DNA from: Diploptera punctata
Lineage: Eukaryota > Arthropoda > Insecta > Blattodea > Blaberidae
Assembly (NCBI GenBank): GCA_030220185.1
Contig: JASPKZ010001600.1
Location: 620,001-684,000, forward strand
Reading direction: 5' to 3'
DNA length: 64,000 nucleotides
Part shown: in pieces, positions 35,801 through 40,052 of the stretch
Numbering within the stretch: position 1 is the first letter of the stretch
Layout of the letters: every line of letters begins with the position of its first letter
The notes under the pieces: model-generated
What the model was told of the DNA's origin: nothing
What the model saw: only the letters and a program-made list of their open reading frames with translations
Databases searched by the model: none
Program-made: the position numbers and the translations under genes

Positions 35801-38800
35801 TTCCTTCATGTAGAAGCCATTCATTGTGTATTTGTGAATGGTGATTCATTGCATTTGAATGTGGGACCATTAGAGTAAGGAAAAGGGAGGATTTATGGTT
35901 GGATGGGAATGAAGCCTGAATTAGCTCAGTGGACAGAGCATTAACACGAAAAGCTAAAAGTTCGTTCGATTCCCAGTTCAGGCAAAAGGTTTTCTCTTTA
36001 CCATTGATTACAATAATTTTATTATGTTCATTAATTTACTTATTTCTATCATAGTAATAGCTTTAGCTTCTCAATATTAAATTTAATAAATAATGCTATA
36101 GCTGTGTTGAGTCCCTTCATGTCTGCTTCATTCATTGTGAATTTGTGAATGACGATTCACTGCATTTGAATGTGGGACCATTAGAGTAAGGTAAAGGAAT
36201 GATTTATGCTTGGATGAGAATGAAGCCTGAATTAGCTCAGTGGACAGAGCATTAGCACGGAAAGCTAAAGATTCGGGGTTCAATTCCCAGATTAGGCAAA
36301 AGTTTTTCTCTTTACCATTGATTACAAGACTTGATCTTGATTCTATTAACATCACATGTCATGAGAAAAGTGGTGTCAATGGTTCAATTCAAACAGTCAG
36401 AATTTAGCTGATGATGAAAATGAAAGGTTTTGAAACATGTCAGACGAGGAAAGCAGTTTTATGAGGTGACATGTGGAATTTTTGGCTATTCTTTACAACA
36501 TGTGACATGACTCTTTTAATTCCTTCACAAACTCCTGTCAGATTTTATTCTTAGGTTTCCATTTTTCAAATTATTTCCCACCATTTACAGTTTTTTAAAT
36601 GTTTTTTTTCTAATGATTATTTCAATATATTTTTCTATGATACTTAACTACATACGTAACACAAAGGTGTGGCAGTCATATTGATTTTAACGAATATCCA
36701 GTGCAGTCAACAGAGTACATACTACTTGTAATTAACTGTACACATATACTTCAGAATTTCAGAACTTACTATTTATTTTTGGGCATTGCATTCTTTCACA
36801 GGTTAGAGTGCTTAAATTGCATTAGGTTAGCTTTTAGGTTAGTCTTTCACCTTACATTGCCTTAGCTCTTAGGTTTGTTAAATTTTCTGTATATGTTGAC
36901 TACATCCCGTGATTCCATAGTGTAAAAAATTGTGTCACATGTTATAAAGAATCCCAAAATTTCTTTTATTCATAATTACATTCTATTGAATAACTGTGTT
37001 TGTAGTTTAGACTTTATGCAGTCCACCTCTTTAAGTAAAAGTAAAGTGATCCCACAACAGGCCCGGAGGCCCTTGGGGTAGTAGGAGGTTAAGGCTCCCA
37101 CTTTTTCTAGACAATCGGCCCTTTTATGTCAGCCGGGTTGTCAGCCCTGCGTGACGGCCGCCTTTACCCCCAGAACAAGCGTCTGGTACTCATTTCCGTT
37201 AGAGGCTGAGTCGACCCCAGGGTCATAGTGCCGCCAGAGGGTTTGGGCCAGTTTAAAAATCCTGACCCCAACGGGACTTGAACCCTCGACCCTCCGGCTT
37301 GTAGCTCAGTGCCTTAACCACTACGCTACGGCGTGCCCCACCTCTTTAAGTAGTCCTACATTAATGAAAGAAATTGTCAATATTGATAATGGCCTAATCT
37401 TTAACTTTAAGAGACGTAACGCTCTTTGTGCAATTATAATATACAACTGAATAACAAAATAAACTATCTAGACCTTACCATAATGAAAAACGTACAAAAA
37501 AAAAAAGAAACTTGAAATAAATGTTTTCCGCAAATCCACAAATAATATGCTCACCATTAATAACAAGTCTAGACACCCATACCAACACAAAATCAGCACA
37601 CATTTAGTCAACAGAATTATAAAAATACCTTTGAACAAAACAAATTATAACAAAGAACTACAATATCATTAAAATCTTATAAAACAATGGTTGTCCCTGT
37701 CCTTTTGTATGGGAGTGAATCTTGGATTACCACTACCAAACAATAAAGTAAAATCCAAGCAGTCGATATGAAATTTTTAAGAAGAGTAAAAGGCTGCACT
37801 AGAATGGACCAGATAAGAAACAAGGATATCTGTGAAGAACTGCAGATCTACTCCATAAAAGAAAAGATATTTAACAACAAGATACAGTGGAAAGAACATA
37901 TAGAAAGAATGGAAGAAAGTAGATTACCAAATAAAATCTTCCATTATTTTCCAAGAGGAAGAAGAGATGTCGGACGTCCTCGGAAGAGATGGTCTTAGAT
38001 CTATTAGTGAAGACAGAACAGGCAACTCTTTCCTAAACCAGGAAGTGAAGAAGAAGAAGAACTACAATATCTTAAAAACATGGTGAAAAGCAACGGATTC
38101 AACAAACAAATCATTGATAAGCTTATAAAGAAACAAAAAAGAAAAAATGACGCAAACAATATAACAAAACTTGAAAGAGAATCTAGCAATAACAAAACAT
38201 GGATAACATTAACATACACAGGAAATAAAACTACAAAACTAGCCAGAACTTTGAAAAAGATAAATAAAAACATTAACATAGCTTATAAAACAGGAAACAA
38301 ATTAAACAACATAACATACAATGGCATAGAAGCACACAACAAATTCAACAACAAGGGAGTCTACAAACTAACATGTAAAGATTGTAATAAATGTTATATT
38401 GGCAAGACAAGCAGAAATTTCAATACAAAATATAAAGAATACCTGAAAGATTTCATACAGGTGGGTGATAAATCAAGCTATGCTAAACATCTCATTAACA
38501 CAGGTCATCGAATGAACACAATTGAAAACACCCTCACGATAATCCACCGAGAAAACATTCCAGCGAGGATAAATATATTTCAAGACCTTGAAATTATAAA
38601 CGAAACAAACAACACCTCACTTCTCAATGAGAACGCACCCCAGTCAAACCTATTATACGAGATCATCAAAAACAAGTCAGTTGTTGCTACAAACAGTTGG
38701 AGTATACATCATTGTACACAAGTAACTGAAACTCAACCTGCAGAAGATGGAAGGTAACTTCCGAAAGTGCTCCAGTTAATTTTATATACAATATATTAAC

Positions 38801-39884
38801 AAAGTTGAGGATGACGGCACCTACCAACAGGTACAATTTAATTTTTAACTTTCATCATATGACTTCACCTCAACGGAATTTGATATGAATTTTACTAGTA
38901 TTGATATAATATACAAAGTGGTTTGCCTTTTATGCACCTAAATTTAATAAATATAAATGTTATTAGATAATATGAGCTGGATGTGTTACTTTCTAGAAAT
39001 ATTAAATAAATGTTATTATTGAACAACCATGCTTAGAAAATCCAGAAGAGATAGAATATAAAACATTATGGTAAAAAAAAATGTTGGTTCATAAAATGAG
39101 TTGAAATGGAAGATAATAGAATAAGATGATATGCCACATTAAAAGAATGTATACTGGATGTATATCAATACAAGTACTGACTTTAGATTAGAAGGGAAGA
39201 GACCTAGAATAGATGAGAAAAACAAATTAAGAAAATACTGAAAAAAGAAGAGTTGAATAGATGGAAGAGAAGACATGAAATGGCTGAGATATACGGAGGC
39301 TATTGTCCAAAATTCAACCTCTAAAATAGGGACACGAGACTAGATGAGAAAGAAGAAGAATGGACAATACTTGTGTACTACTATTGGATTAACATGCAAA
39401 AATACAATATACAGGTCTATTATCACCAATTATGAAATTATTAATTTTATTATTATACGAACTGTCAAAGATAATATAAGTTATATGCCTACCTACTAAT
39501 ACAATAATATCATGGTAAGGGATAAGCTATAATAAGTTATTACTTTTTTGAATATGTCTTAGACAGGGATATTTACTAGTTTGGTAACAATGCTAACTTG
39601 ATCTCTCTACAGATCTCTTTAAAATGCATATAAACAGTATATTCTTTAACATAATGCAGTTTTCAATAGAATAAATAAAGCACGTGTAAGGCTTTGTTAC
39701 ACATAACTTCCAACCTAATGTAATAATTATAATTATATTTAATTAATAAATATGGATTTTCATCAAGTAAACACCAACTCAATTGATTATTTAATTTTTT
39801 TTCTCTTTAGTTCTAGAAAAGAAAGTGAATGCAAGAATGCAGCGAGAATTGAGATCGTATCTGCACAACAATGAAGCTCTGTGA
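8702..39884 (+). CDS. Pancreatic lipase-family lipase (lipase H / phospholipase A1-like), 3' seven exons
   Basis: Hydrolyses acylglycerol or phospholipid esters, probably as a secreted or gut enzyme. Seven exons (8702-8805, 12207-12334, 18353-18496, 28629-28739, 31999-32119, 34063-34211, 39811-39884) all have AG/GT borders and join in consistent phase to 276 codons and TGA. In order they give an early core strand (NVFIVDW), the nucleophile elbow GHSLG, GLDPA with the catalytic Asp, VMHTD, GHVDFYVNGGWSQPGC, a 28-residue lid between two Cys, the His of CPHNRA, and a Cys-rich C-terminus ending near TSPPYC. All three catalytic residues are present. No PLAT domain follows, as is usual for insect members (family knowledge). 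The signal peptide and first exons are missing and should lie upstream of position 1. Substrate cannot be told from sequence alone. Confidence 0.93.
8952..9231 (-). mobile_element. LINE family L-A (RTE-like) 3' fragment
   Basis: The minus strand encodes the family's C-terminal text (GNERRAWKLLVGKPEGKLPV, GRPRMRWENNISYDLREVDYTGNDWKTLAQD), then the short 3' end AACCTGCAGGTTCGACAGTG and an (AGTT)n tail seen as (AACT)5 at 8952-8975. It is a 5'-truncated insertion in lipase intron 1. The tandem tetranucleotide tail and short 3' UTR suggest an RTE-type LINE. Confidence 0.85.
9813..9857 (-). mobile_element. Ultra-short L-A LINE insertion (45 bp)
   Basis: Only the last 45 bp of the L-A LINE (CATGAACCTACGGGTTCGAT on the minus strand plus a GTAA-type tail), bounded by a perfect 14-bp target duplication GTTAATAATCTACT at 9799-9812 and 9858-9871. 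Confidence 0.9.
9880..10860 (+). mobile_element. Helitron-like non-autonomous element, copy 1
   Basis: Begins near TATATAAAAATGAGTGTGAG and ends with GTAGCAGCACACACCGGGT then ATTAACTAGTT. Inner landmarks are GGCTTACGCTGCCTAA, GCCAAGAAGATCGGGATAA and GGGTAATCAG, shared with 25590-26535. There are no TIRs and it ends in CTAGT. No Rep/helicase is present. The Helitron class is inferred from the end structure only. A LINE tail at 10370-10797 interrupts it. Confidence 0.5.
10370..10797 (-). mobile_element. LINE family L-B 3' fragment inside Helitron-like repeat
   Basis: The minus strand encodes VPLLLYGSEFWVLTKREEK and EMRFLRSVAGCKLLDKRR, the C-terminal region of LINE family L-B, and ends in an (ATC)n tail on the plus strand. 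An 11-bp target duplication CATCTAAACAT lies at 10359-10369 and 10798-10808. Confidence 0.92.
10860..11550. other. AT-rich intron sequence
   Basis: Lipase intron 1. I see no gene, recognisable repeat boundary or structured signal. Confidence 0.5.
11550..11818 (+). mobile_element. CR1-like LINE family L-C 3' end
   Basis: The last 270 bp match, on the opposite strand, the 3' region of the LINE at 42498-44610 (CGCTGGTTGAGTGGAAGAGA, GCCTTAACTCTGCCAGCTAA). It ends in AATAAAG and then runs into (ATT)n. It is a 5'-truncated insertion in lipase intron 1. Confidence 0.88.
11820..12110 (+). repeat. Expanded (ATT)n tract, partly (TTG)n
   Basis: About 290 bp of ATT/TTG triplets. It begins exactly where the L-C LINE ends, so it is the grown microsatellite tail of that LINE. 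It stops about 96 bp before the exon carrying the active serine. Its Tyr, Leu or Asn homopolymer frames are not genes. Confidence 0.95.
12207..12334 (+). CDS. Lipase exon B (nucleophile elbow GHSLG)
   Basis: Acceptor TTTTTTCAG and donor ACAG|GTAACA; enters in phase 2. Encodes LSKYLIIMEGANPAKFHLIG then HSLGAHTAGYVAKSISGIGR. GHSLG holds the catalytic Ser, and the following AHTAGYVAK helix is conserved in the family. Confidence 0.96.
12638..12700 (-). repeat. SINE S2 tail fragment
   Basis: AAGTGATCCCACC, GGCCCATGGG and TAGTAGGAGGTTAAGG match the 3' end of SINE S2 on the minus strand. It is old and diverged. Confidence 0.6.
13000..13470 (+). pseudogene. Possible LINE C-terminal remnant
   Basis: A decayed frame near 13250-13400 reads AIAKLITGHLRILKIIDGKK, resembling the 'LLTGH' block after the RNase H region in I-clade LINEs (compare 52340-52593 and 56880-57362). 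Stops are frequent; low confidence. Confidence 0.35.
13491..13710. repeat. Foldback of two Penelope-type termini, copy 1
   Basis: The left arm (about 13530-13617) and right arm (about 13631-13711) are near-perfect reverse complements with a short spacer. Each arm carries GAGGATGCCG-ACGCAGTCTC, a GAAACGTC-type core, ACTACAAGCCTCAAGACCAC and the GGAAATCTTCTAC end. Confidence 0.88.
14157..14258 (-). repeat. SINE S3 fragment
   Basis: AAAAATCCATCAACCCCGG and ACTAGTCCACCAGAATTG match S3 on the minus strand (compare 45560-45795). Confidence 0.6.
14855..15145 (+). repeat. Diverged SINE S1-like copy
   Basis: Box B-like GATCCTCGATCGGGA, GTTTCCTGGATGAG and a GAAACATTAAGGC block echo S1. The 3' half is different or rearranged. 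Confidence 0.45.
15165..15475 (+). mobile_element. LINE L-A 3' fragment
   Basis: The plus strand encodes decayed L-A C-terminal text: ERRLGFEGHEGRMRNERGTQ, KLIVGTPEGKRPNFWQRIRW and ENN, then a GNDWK-like stretch. Confidence 0.7.
15774..17056 (+). mobile_element. Tigger/pogo-like transposon with nested SINE
   Basis: TA at 15772-15773 and 17057-17058, with ends starting CAGTAAAACTT / TAGTAAAACTT. Decayed coding text includes AKSLGNKNFKASLDWLDSFK, RRHNVAWN, GESKGVDV and IFNADETGLLF, typical of the CENP-B-type DNA-binding region and first catalytic block of pogo/Tigger transposases. Stops and deletions are many. SINE S2 (16149-16457) is inserted within it. Confidence 0.82.
16149..16457 (+). repeat. 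SINE S2, full length
   Basis: A tRNA-derived SINE: box A-like TAGCATAGTGG (16161), box B GGGTTCAAGTCCC (16204), a unique body and a (CTTTA)n tail. Target duplication AGTTTAAGTTC at 16138-16148 and 16458-16468. Nearly identical copies lie at 37038-37337 and 54831-55142. Confidence 0.93.
17060..17520. other. AT-rich intron sequence
   Basis: Lipase intron 2. A G9-10 run near 17219 is the only local oddity; no gene seen. Confidence 0.5.
17525..18000 (-). mobile_element. LINE L-A 3' fragment
   Basis: The minus strand carries VILHRCETLILTVREERRLR, VLENKLLRIF and decayed RPRMRWKNNINHDL text, ending with the ACGAGTTCGATAGTGCCAGT 3' end. Several stops and frameshifts. Confidence 0.85.
18353..18496 (+). 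CDS. Lipase exon C (catalytic Asp, GLDPA)
   Basis: Acceptor TTTTACAG and donor ATTG|GTAAAG; enters and leaves in phase 1. Encodes LDPAQLLFEGHRKEIQLDIN, then DAVFVEVMHTDAKPTVPLLG and AGILRPI. The Asp of GLDPA is the family's acid residue and VEVMHTD is a conserved core strand. Confidence 0.96.
18680..18982 (+). repeat. SINE S1, diverged copy
   Basis: Begins GTCCACCGCTG and includes GTGTGGAAAGCAACGGGAAG and AATTCCCTAGTAAAATTGCA. It is inserted directly against the MITE at 18988. Confidence 0.82.
18988..19710. mobile_element. Long-TIR MITE, copy 1, with internal duplication
   Basis: Ends TACAAGGTGTAACAGG and CCTGTTACACTCTGTA. The inverted repeats extend more than 200 bp (CTCACCGACAAAATGATAGG, AGATGAAGGTGTTC). 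The left arm is partly duplicated in direct order (about 19070-19265 and 19284-19445). Non-coding. Its superfamily is not assigned. Confidence 0.85.
19795..20060 (-). pseudogene. Unrecognised coding remnant
   Basis: The minus strand reads NDIESLISMLRKLFPYFKDR, GIKTRTTRIEEILLAAISRD and TQNTDRLRNNR-stop, preceded in another frame by LHSLKSFYENTVGVTHVPQI. The regular composition over about 85 codons and a single frameshift suggest a decayed transposon protein C-terminus. I do not recognise the family. Confidence 0.4.
20442..20525 (+). repeat. Left inverted repeat flanking Penelope-like element
   Basis: 84 bp with about four differences from the reverse complement of 21601-21684 (TATACCCTGTCCGCTCTTAA, AGTGATCCTCGTCAAAACAA, TTTTCATTGGTTATGGACAC). 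Confidence 0.92.
20655..21415 (-). pseudogene. Penelope-like element, 3' part (RT end plus GIY-YIG region)
   Basis: The minus strand opens with MARSKGYSSKIIDKLVRKQK, continues through LTYTGHETIKLAKTLRKINK, then the GIY-YIG zone (LTRKDCGKFYMGRTKRSFN-like, frameshifted) and H-MNSIVDTFTIVHKEGNP text. The same protein is better preserved at 37450-38825. It ends with CTGAAGATGG, a stem and GAAAG (20700-20726), then GTTGAGGACGACGG. Several stops. It sits between 84-bp inverted repeats in lipase intron 3. Confidence 0.88.
20698..20730 (-). other. Hammerhead-like core at Penelope 3' end
   Basis: CTGAAGA, then a 5-bp stem GGAAC/GTTCT (one G-T pair) with a 4-base loop, then GAAA. This matches the CUGANGA - stem II - GAAA order of hammerhead ribozymes known in Penelope-like elements. 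Stems I and III are not evident. Confidence 0.4.
21601..21684 (-). repeat. Right inverted repeat flanking Penelope-like element
   Basis: Reverse complement partner of 20442-20525. Confidence 0.92.
21879..22385 (-). mobile_element. LINE L-A 3' fragment with target duplication
   Basis: A 507-bp 5'-truncated copy. The minus strand gives GCETWTL-like text, then MGNERLAWKLLVGKPEGKRP and VGRPRMRWENNINYDLREVD, then the 3' end and GTAA tail. A 15-bp duplication ATACCAGTACATATA lies at 21864-21878 and 22386-22400. Confidence 0.94.
22400..23010. other. Gene-free stretch, locally GC-richer
   Basis: No frame or element boundary recognised. It contains a CRE-like TGACGTCACGTG near 22541 and a GAGGCAGGCC word also seen near 26705. 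Probably an unclassified repeat. Confidence 0.35.
23010..23190. repeat. Penelope-type foldback, copy 2
   Basis: Arms about 23056-23108 and 23127-23182 pair (GATCTTG-AGAAGATTTCCGGGC, GCCGTGGTCTTGAGG) around a loop carrying GGCGAAATGTTGGG. Same family as 13491-13710. Confidence 0.85.
23577..23990 (-). mobile_element. LINE L-B 3' fragment
   Basis: The minus strand encodes AVPTILYGCETWVPMKKQKD, RIQTAEIRFLRQVKGCTRLD and GRRDVGRPRRRW, followed by the L-B 3' end GGAACGGGCAATTGCCTAAT and an (ATG)-type tail. Confidence 0.9.
24470..25560. repeat. Dispersed repeat R1, copy 2, split by SINE
   Basis: Homologous to 3780-4735 across its length. SINE S1 (24845-25151) splits it at ATCCTTGTAAT, which is intact in copy 1. 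Confidence 0.8.
24845..25151 (+). repeat. SINE S1, full length
   Basis: A tRNA-derived SINE of about 307 bp. Head GTCCACCGCTGTGGTCTC, box A-like GGTAGCGTGCTGCC, box B GGGTTCGATCCCC (24898), body with an (ATC)n stretch, and tail GGCAGAATTACTATGG. Target duplication ATCCTTGTAAT at 24834-24844 and 25152-25162. The empty site is preserved in the paralogous repeat near 4230. Confidence 0.95.
25590..26535 (+). mobile_element. Helitron-like element, copy 2, with internal tandem units
   Basis: Starts near TATATAAAAATGAATGTTTG and ends with GCGTAGCAGCGCACGCCAGG, TATTAGCTAGT. About four units of 120-150 bp (around 25920, 26040, 26195, 26340) repeat 'tttatgccaagaagatcgg' and 'gggcaacgccgggtaatcag'. Matches 9880-10860. 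Non-coding; class inferred from end structure. Confidence 0.55.
26800..27580 (-). repeat. Dispersed repeat R2, copy 1
   Basis: Reverse-complement match to 32750-33480: GATTTCCAAAT-CTCTAGA, CCTAACAAATACCACTCTTG, TTTTCAAACATTGCCGTTT, TCTCCACTAG-TGCATTCTTACAAT. Class unknown. Confidence 0.7.
27580..28076. other. AT-rich intron sequence
   Basis: Lipase intron 3. A 63-codon frame at 27555-27746 has no recognised motif; otherwise nothing seen. Confidence 0.4.
28088..28384 (-). repeat. SINE S1, minus-strand copy
   Basis: Complete S1 read on the minus strand, with target duplication ATTTAAATTAT at 28077-28087 and 28385-28395. It lies 245 bp upstream of lipase exon D. Confidence 0.93.
28629..28739 (+). 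CDS. Lipase exon D (beta-9 loop and lid start)
   Basis: Acceptor TTACTACAG and donor GAAG|GTAAAT; phase 1 at both ends. Encodes HVDFYVNGGWSQPGCQVPVI then SLQKMYTRGISFNPVE. GH-DFY-NGG-QPGC is the family signature before the lid, and the Cys opens the lid loop. Confidence 0.96.
28957..29510. mobile_element. Long-TIR MITE, copy 2
   Basis: Same family as 18988-19710: ACAGGACCTCAC at the left, GTTACACCCTGTATA at the right, inner ATGAAGGTGTTCACCC in both arms. The left tip has lost about 10 bp. It carries a 40-bp LINE insertion at 29111-29150. Confidence 0.85.
29111..29150 (-). mobile_element. Ultra-short L-B LINE insertion (40 bp)
   Basis: Only the L-B 3' end (CGGAACGGGCAATTGCCTAA on minus, plus a GATGATG tail) between 12-bp duplications ATAAACAATTAT at 29099-29110 and 29151-29162. 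Confidence 0.92.
29520..29713 (+). mobile_element. LINE L-B 3' fragment
   Basis: Decayed frame with HVERMNVTRLPKEHLTTS and GRPVKRWTEQL, then AACAGGTAAATTGCCTAGCC and a (GAA)n tail. Confidence 0.8.
29714..30285. other. AT-rich intron sequence
   Basis: No gene or repeat boundary recognised. Confidence 0.45.
30288..31040 (-). mobile_element. Probable DNA transposon with imperfect terminal inverted repeats
   Basis: GAGCGAAGTTCCAGTTGTAT at the left pairs with ATTACAACTGGAATTTAGCTC at the right (about 31011-31032), both next to a GTAAACAAAC word. It encloses a minus-strand frame at 30505-30810. Superfamily unknown. Confidence 0.55.
30505..30810 (-). pseudogene. Possible transposase N-terminus (HTH)
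   Basis: 101 codons. KYSTVAIEDMVKITAEFTGE, SAWHIYSTCNVIVNKGFLPT and SWKKHKHP resemble the helix-turn-helix start of insect DDE-type transposases (recognise partner sites, then a basic tail). No catalytic domain follows, so the element would be non-autonomous. Assignment is by style of sequence only. Confidence 0.4.
31705..31792. repeat. Short foldback element
   Basis: Arms 31705-31738 and 31751-31792 (GTTTTACAGAATC, AAAAACC / GGTTTTTAAA, ATTCTGTAAAA) with a 12-base loop TCGCTGTCGCTC. MITE-like. Confidence 0.65.
31999..32119 (+). CDS. Lipase exon E (lid end and catalytic His)
   Basis: Acceptor TTTTTTCAG and donor GTCAG|GTATGT; enters phase 1, leaves phase 2. Encodes IVDSVICPHNRAIEYYIEAL then AFPNCTFWGRKSGFIKQAV. 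The Cys closes the lid and the His of CPHNRA is the third catalytic residue; RAIEYYIEAL matches the R--YY-ES- pattern of the family. Confidence 0.96.
32262..32755 (-). mobile_element. LINE L-A tail joined to an unclassified repeat
   Basis: 32270-32390 is the L-A 3' end on the minus strand (CATGAAGCTATGGGTTCGAT and GATTATAGAGGGAATGATTG). It is followed to about 32755 by sequence with no match elsewhere in the window, including frames of 92 and 114 codons (CCTGGAGAACCAAATGGGGG, TCGACCAAGGTAATTTTTC). I do not recognise these as a known protein. Confidence 0.5.
32750..33480 (+). repeat. Dispersed repeat R2, copy 2
   Basis: Reverse-complement partner of 26800-27580. The left end (32767-32835) is itself a foldback: GATTTCCAAATT-TCGATAAA and TTTATCTAGAGAATTTGGAA. 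Confidence 0.7.
33508..33850 (-). mobile_element. Probable LINE 3' fragment
   Basis: An ATCATCATC start, then decayed minus-strand text with short runs like 'YWDFVRHVHGMDI'. The structure resembles L-B tails, but motifs are too worn to be sure. Confidence 0.4.
34063..34211 (+). CDS. Lipase exon F (C-terminal Cys-rich part)
   Basis: Acceptor TTTTTTACAG and donor CTGCA|GTGAGT; enters phase 2, leaves phase 1. Encodes ILSLGWLSRAFNFESDCSIK, TCTPLGLRTIDFPARGSFEV and ATYTSPPYC. The C---C--LG and G-F---T---PPYC spacing fits the lipase domain end. Confidence 0.94.
34343..34560 (+). repeat. SINE S3 copy
   Basis: tRNA-like head GATTTAGTGGTTATC with box B-like GCGGGTTCAAATCCAGC (34387), then TTTTTTGGATGGAAAAATCC and GGGACTTTAAGCC. 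Same family as 45560-45795. Confidence 0.75.
34829..34930 (+). repeat. tRNA-like SINE head
   Basis: GTCTAGTGGTTAATGTTAC and GTCGTGGGTTGAAACCTGGC give box A/box B spacing like S3. The body is different or lost. Confidence 0.6.
35624..35696 (+). tRNA. tRNA-like block in repeat T1, unit 1
   Basis: Acceptor stem GCCTGAA/TTCAGGC, D arm GCTC-GAGC and box B GATTCGATTCTC are formed, but the anticodon stem is weakened (TTAAT/GCTAA), so it is a degenerate repeat-borne copy rather than a working gene. Confidence 0.5.
35914..35983 (+). tRNA. tRNA-like block in repeat T1, unit 2
   Basis: Same acceptor and D arm, but the T-arm has lost bases (GTTCGTTCGATTCCC). Treated as a pseudo-tRNA. Confidence 0.5.
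36225..36297 (+). tRNA. tRNA-like block in repeat T1, unit 3
   Basis: Anticodon stem TTAGC/GCTAA with loop ACGGAAA (formal anticodon GGA, but C at position 33 where U is near universal). The 3' acceptor is mutated (ATTAGGC). Pseudo-tRNA within a SINE-like repeat. Confidence 0.5.
36408..36441 (+). other. Hammerhead-like core
   Basis: CTGATGA, then a weak stem (AAAA/TTTT) and GAAAC followed by ATGTC. Satisfies CUGANGA - stem II - GAAAC; flanks do not obviously pair as stem I. Confidence 0.35.
36660..36870 (+). repeat. Dispersed repeat R3, copy 1
   Basis: Reverse-complement match to 60325-60490: GTACACATATACTTCAGAAT type text, GGGCATTGCATTCTTTCACA, AAATTGCATTAGGTTAGCTT. Confidence 0.7.
37038..37337 (-). 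repeat. SINE S2, minus-strand copy
   Basis: Complete S2 with target duplication CCACCTCTTTAAGTA at 37023-37037 and 37338-37352 (boundary ambiguous by 2-3 bases because the SINE starts GGGG). Lies in lipase intron 6. Confidence 0.93.
37668..38056 (+). mobile_element. LINE L-B 3' fragment inside Penelope-like element
   Basis: Encodes VVPVLLYGSESWITTTKQ and MKFLRRVKGCTRMDQIRNKD with a GRRDVGRPRKRW end, then AACAGGCAACTCTTTCCTAA and a (GAA)n tail. Target duplication AAGAACTACAATATC at 37653-37667 and 38057-38071. Confidence 0.94.
38080..38757 (+). CDS. Penelope-like GIY-YIG endonuclease region
   Basis: A 225-codon open frame. The basic linker (FNKQIIDKLIKKQKRK, LTYTGNKTTKLARTLKKINK) leads into a GIY-YIG nuclease: VYKLTCKDCNKCYIGKTSRN with the paired CxxC and YIG, then the Arg-bearing helix weakened to NTKYKEYL (family usually R-KEH), then AKHLINTGHRMNTIENTLTI. 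The nuclease nicks target DNA for reverse transcription in Penelope elements (family knowledge). Not a host gene. The frame upstream is separated by the LINE insertion and a frameshift in a poly-A run near 37500, so the whole element is inactive. Confidence 0.9.
   Translation: MVKSNGFNKQIIDKLIKKQKRKNDANNITKLERESSNNKTWITLTYTGNKTTKLARTLKKINKNINIAYKTGNKLNNITYNGIEAHNKFNNKGVYKLTCKDCNKCYIGKTSRNFNTKYKEYLKDFIQVGDKSSYAKHLINTGHRMNTIENTLTIIHRENIPARINIFQDLEIINETNNTSLLNENAPQSNLLYEIIKNKSVVATNSWSIHHCTQVTETQPAEDGR
38738..38770 (+). other. Hammerhead-like core at Penelope 3' end
   Basis: CAGAAGA (one base off CUGANGA), then a perfect 5-bp stem GGAAG/CTTCC with loop GTAA, then GAAA at 38763-38766. Same position relative to the coding end as in 20698-20730. 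Confidence 0.4.
39000..39360 (+). mobile_element. Old LINE L-B-like 3' fragment
   Basis: Worn plus-strand text with KKEELNRWKRRHEMAEIYGG and a GATGAGAAAGAAGAAGAA tail. Confidence 0.5.
39811..39884 (+). CDS. Lipase last coding exon G
   Basis: Acceptor TCTCTTTAG. In phase it reads ILEKKVNARMQRELRSYLHN, NEAL and TGA at 39882-39884. A short basic tail ends the protein. The poly(A) signal follows at 39913, which supports this as the terminal exon. Exon choice rests on phase, acceptor, stop and poly(A) signal rather than on a conserved motif. Confidence 0.82.
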
Positions 39885-39912
39885 TATTATTGTGATATGA
39901 AATAATTTGTTT

Positions 39913-39918
39913 AATAAA
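39913..39918 (+). terminator. Lipase poly(A) signal
   Basis: AATAAA 29 bases after the stop codon, followed by a T-rich downstream stretch. Confidence 0.75.
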
Positions 39919-40052
39919 TTTATGTTTTTTTATAATTTTGTTTTATTATTTTGTTATAATCTAATTCAACCCAGGAAGTTACTACAGACCTTACGGGCTA
40001 TGCCAGTGTCCCCCTACGTACAGGGGGTTGATGTTGCCAAACTCATAATAAT

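Larger units (their letters stand above)
35290..36330. repeat. Tandem/inverted array of tRNA-like units, family T1
   Basis: Three direct units of about 290-310 bp, each with a tRNA-like block (35624-35696, 35914-35983, 36225-36297), plus an antisense partial block at 35312-35355. Units share AATCAATGGTAAAGAGAAAA flanks in inverted order (TTTTGC-CTTTACCATTGATT) and an ATTCATTGCATTTGAATGTG spacer. Confidence 0.88.
37450..38825 (+). mobile_element. Penelope-like element, split by a LINE
   Basis: The left part holds RT C-terminal text (NYLDLTI, then FRKSTNNMLTINNKSRHPYQ and ISTHLVNRIIKIPLNK). The frame resumes after 38071 with the linker and GIY-YIG domain. A LINE (37668-38056) lies between, with target duplication in the coding text. 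It ends near GTTGAGGATGACGG, as in the copy at 20655. Confidence 0.9.

Noticed and set aside
35290..36330. Possible CRISPR-like or tRNA gene cluster
   Set aside because: Units are about 300 bp with no short spacers; the tRNA-like blocks have broken anticodon or T arms, C33 and repeat flanks.
38080..38757. Host GIY-YIG nuclease gene
   Set aside because: The upstream text (YLDLTI, RKSTN) and a second decayed copy at 20655-21415 identify a Penelope-like element.
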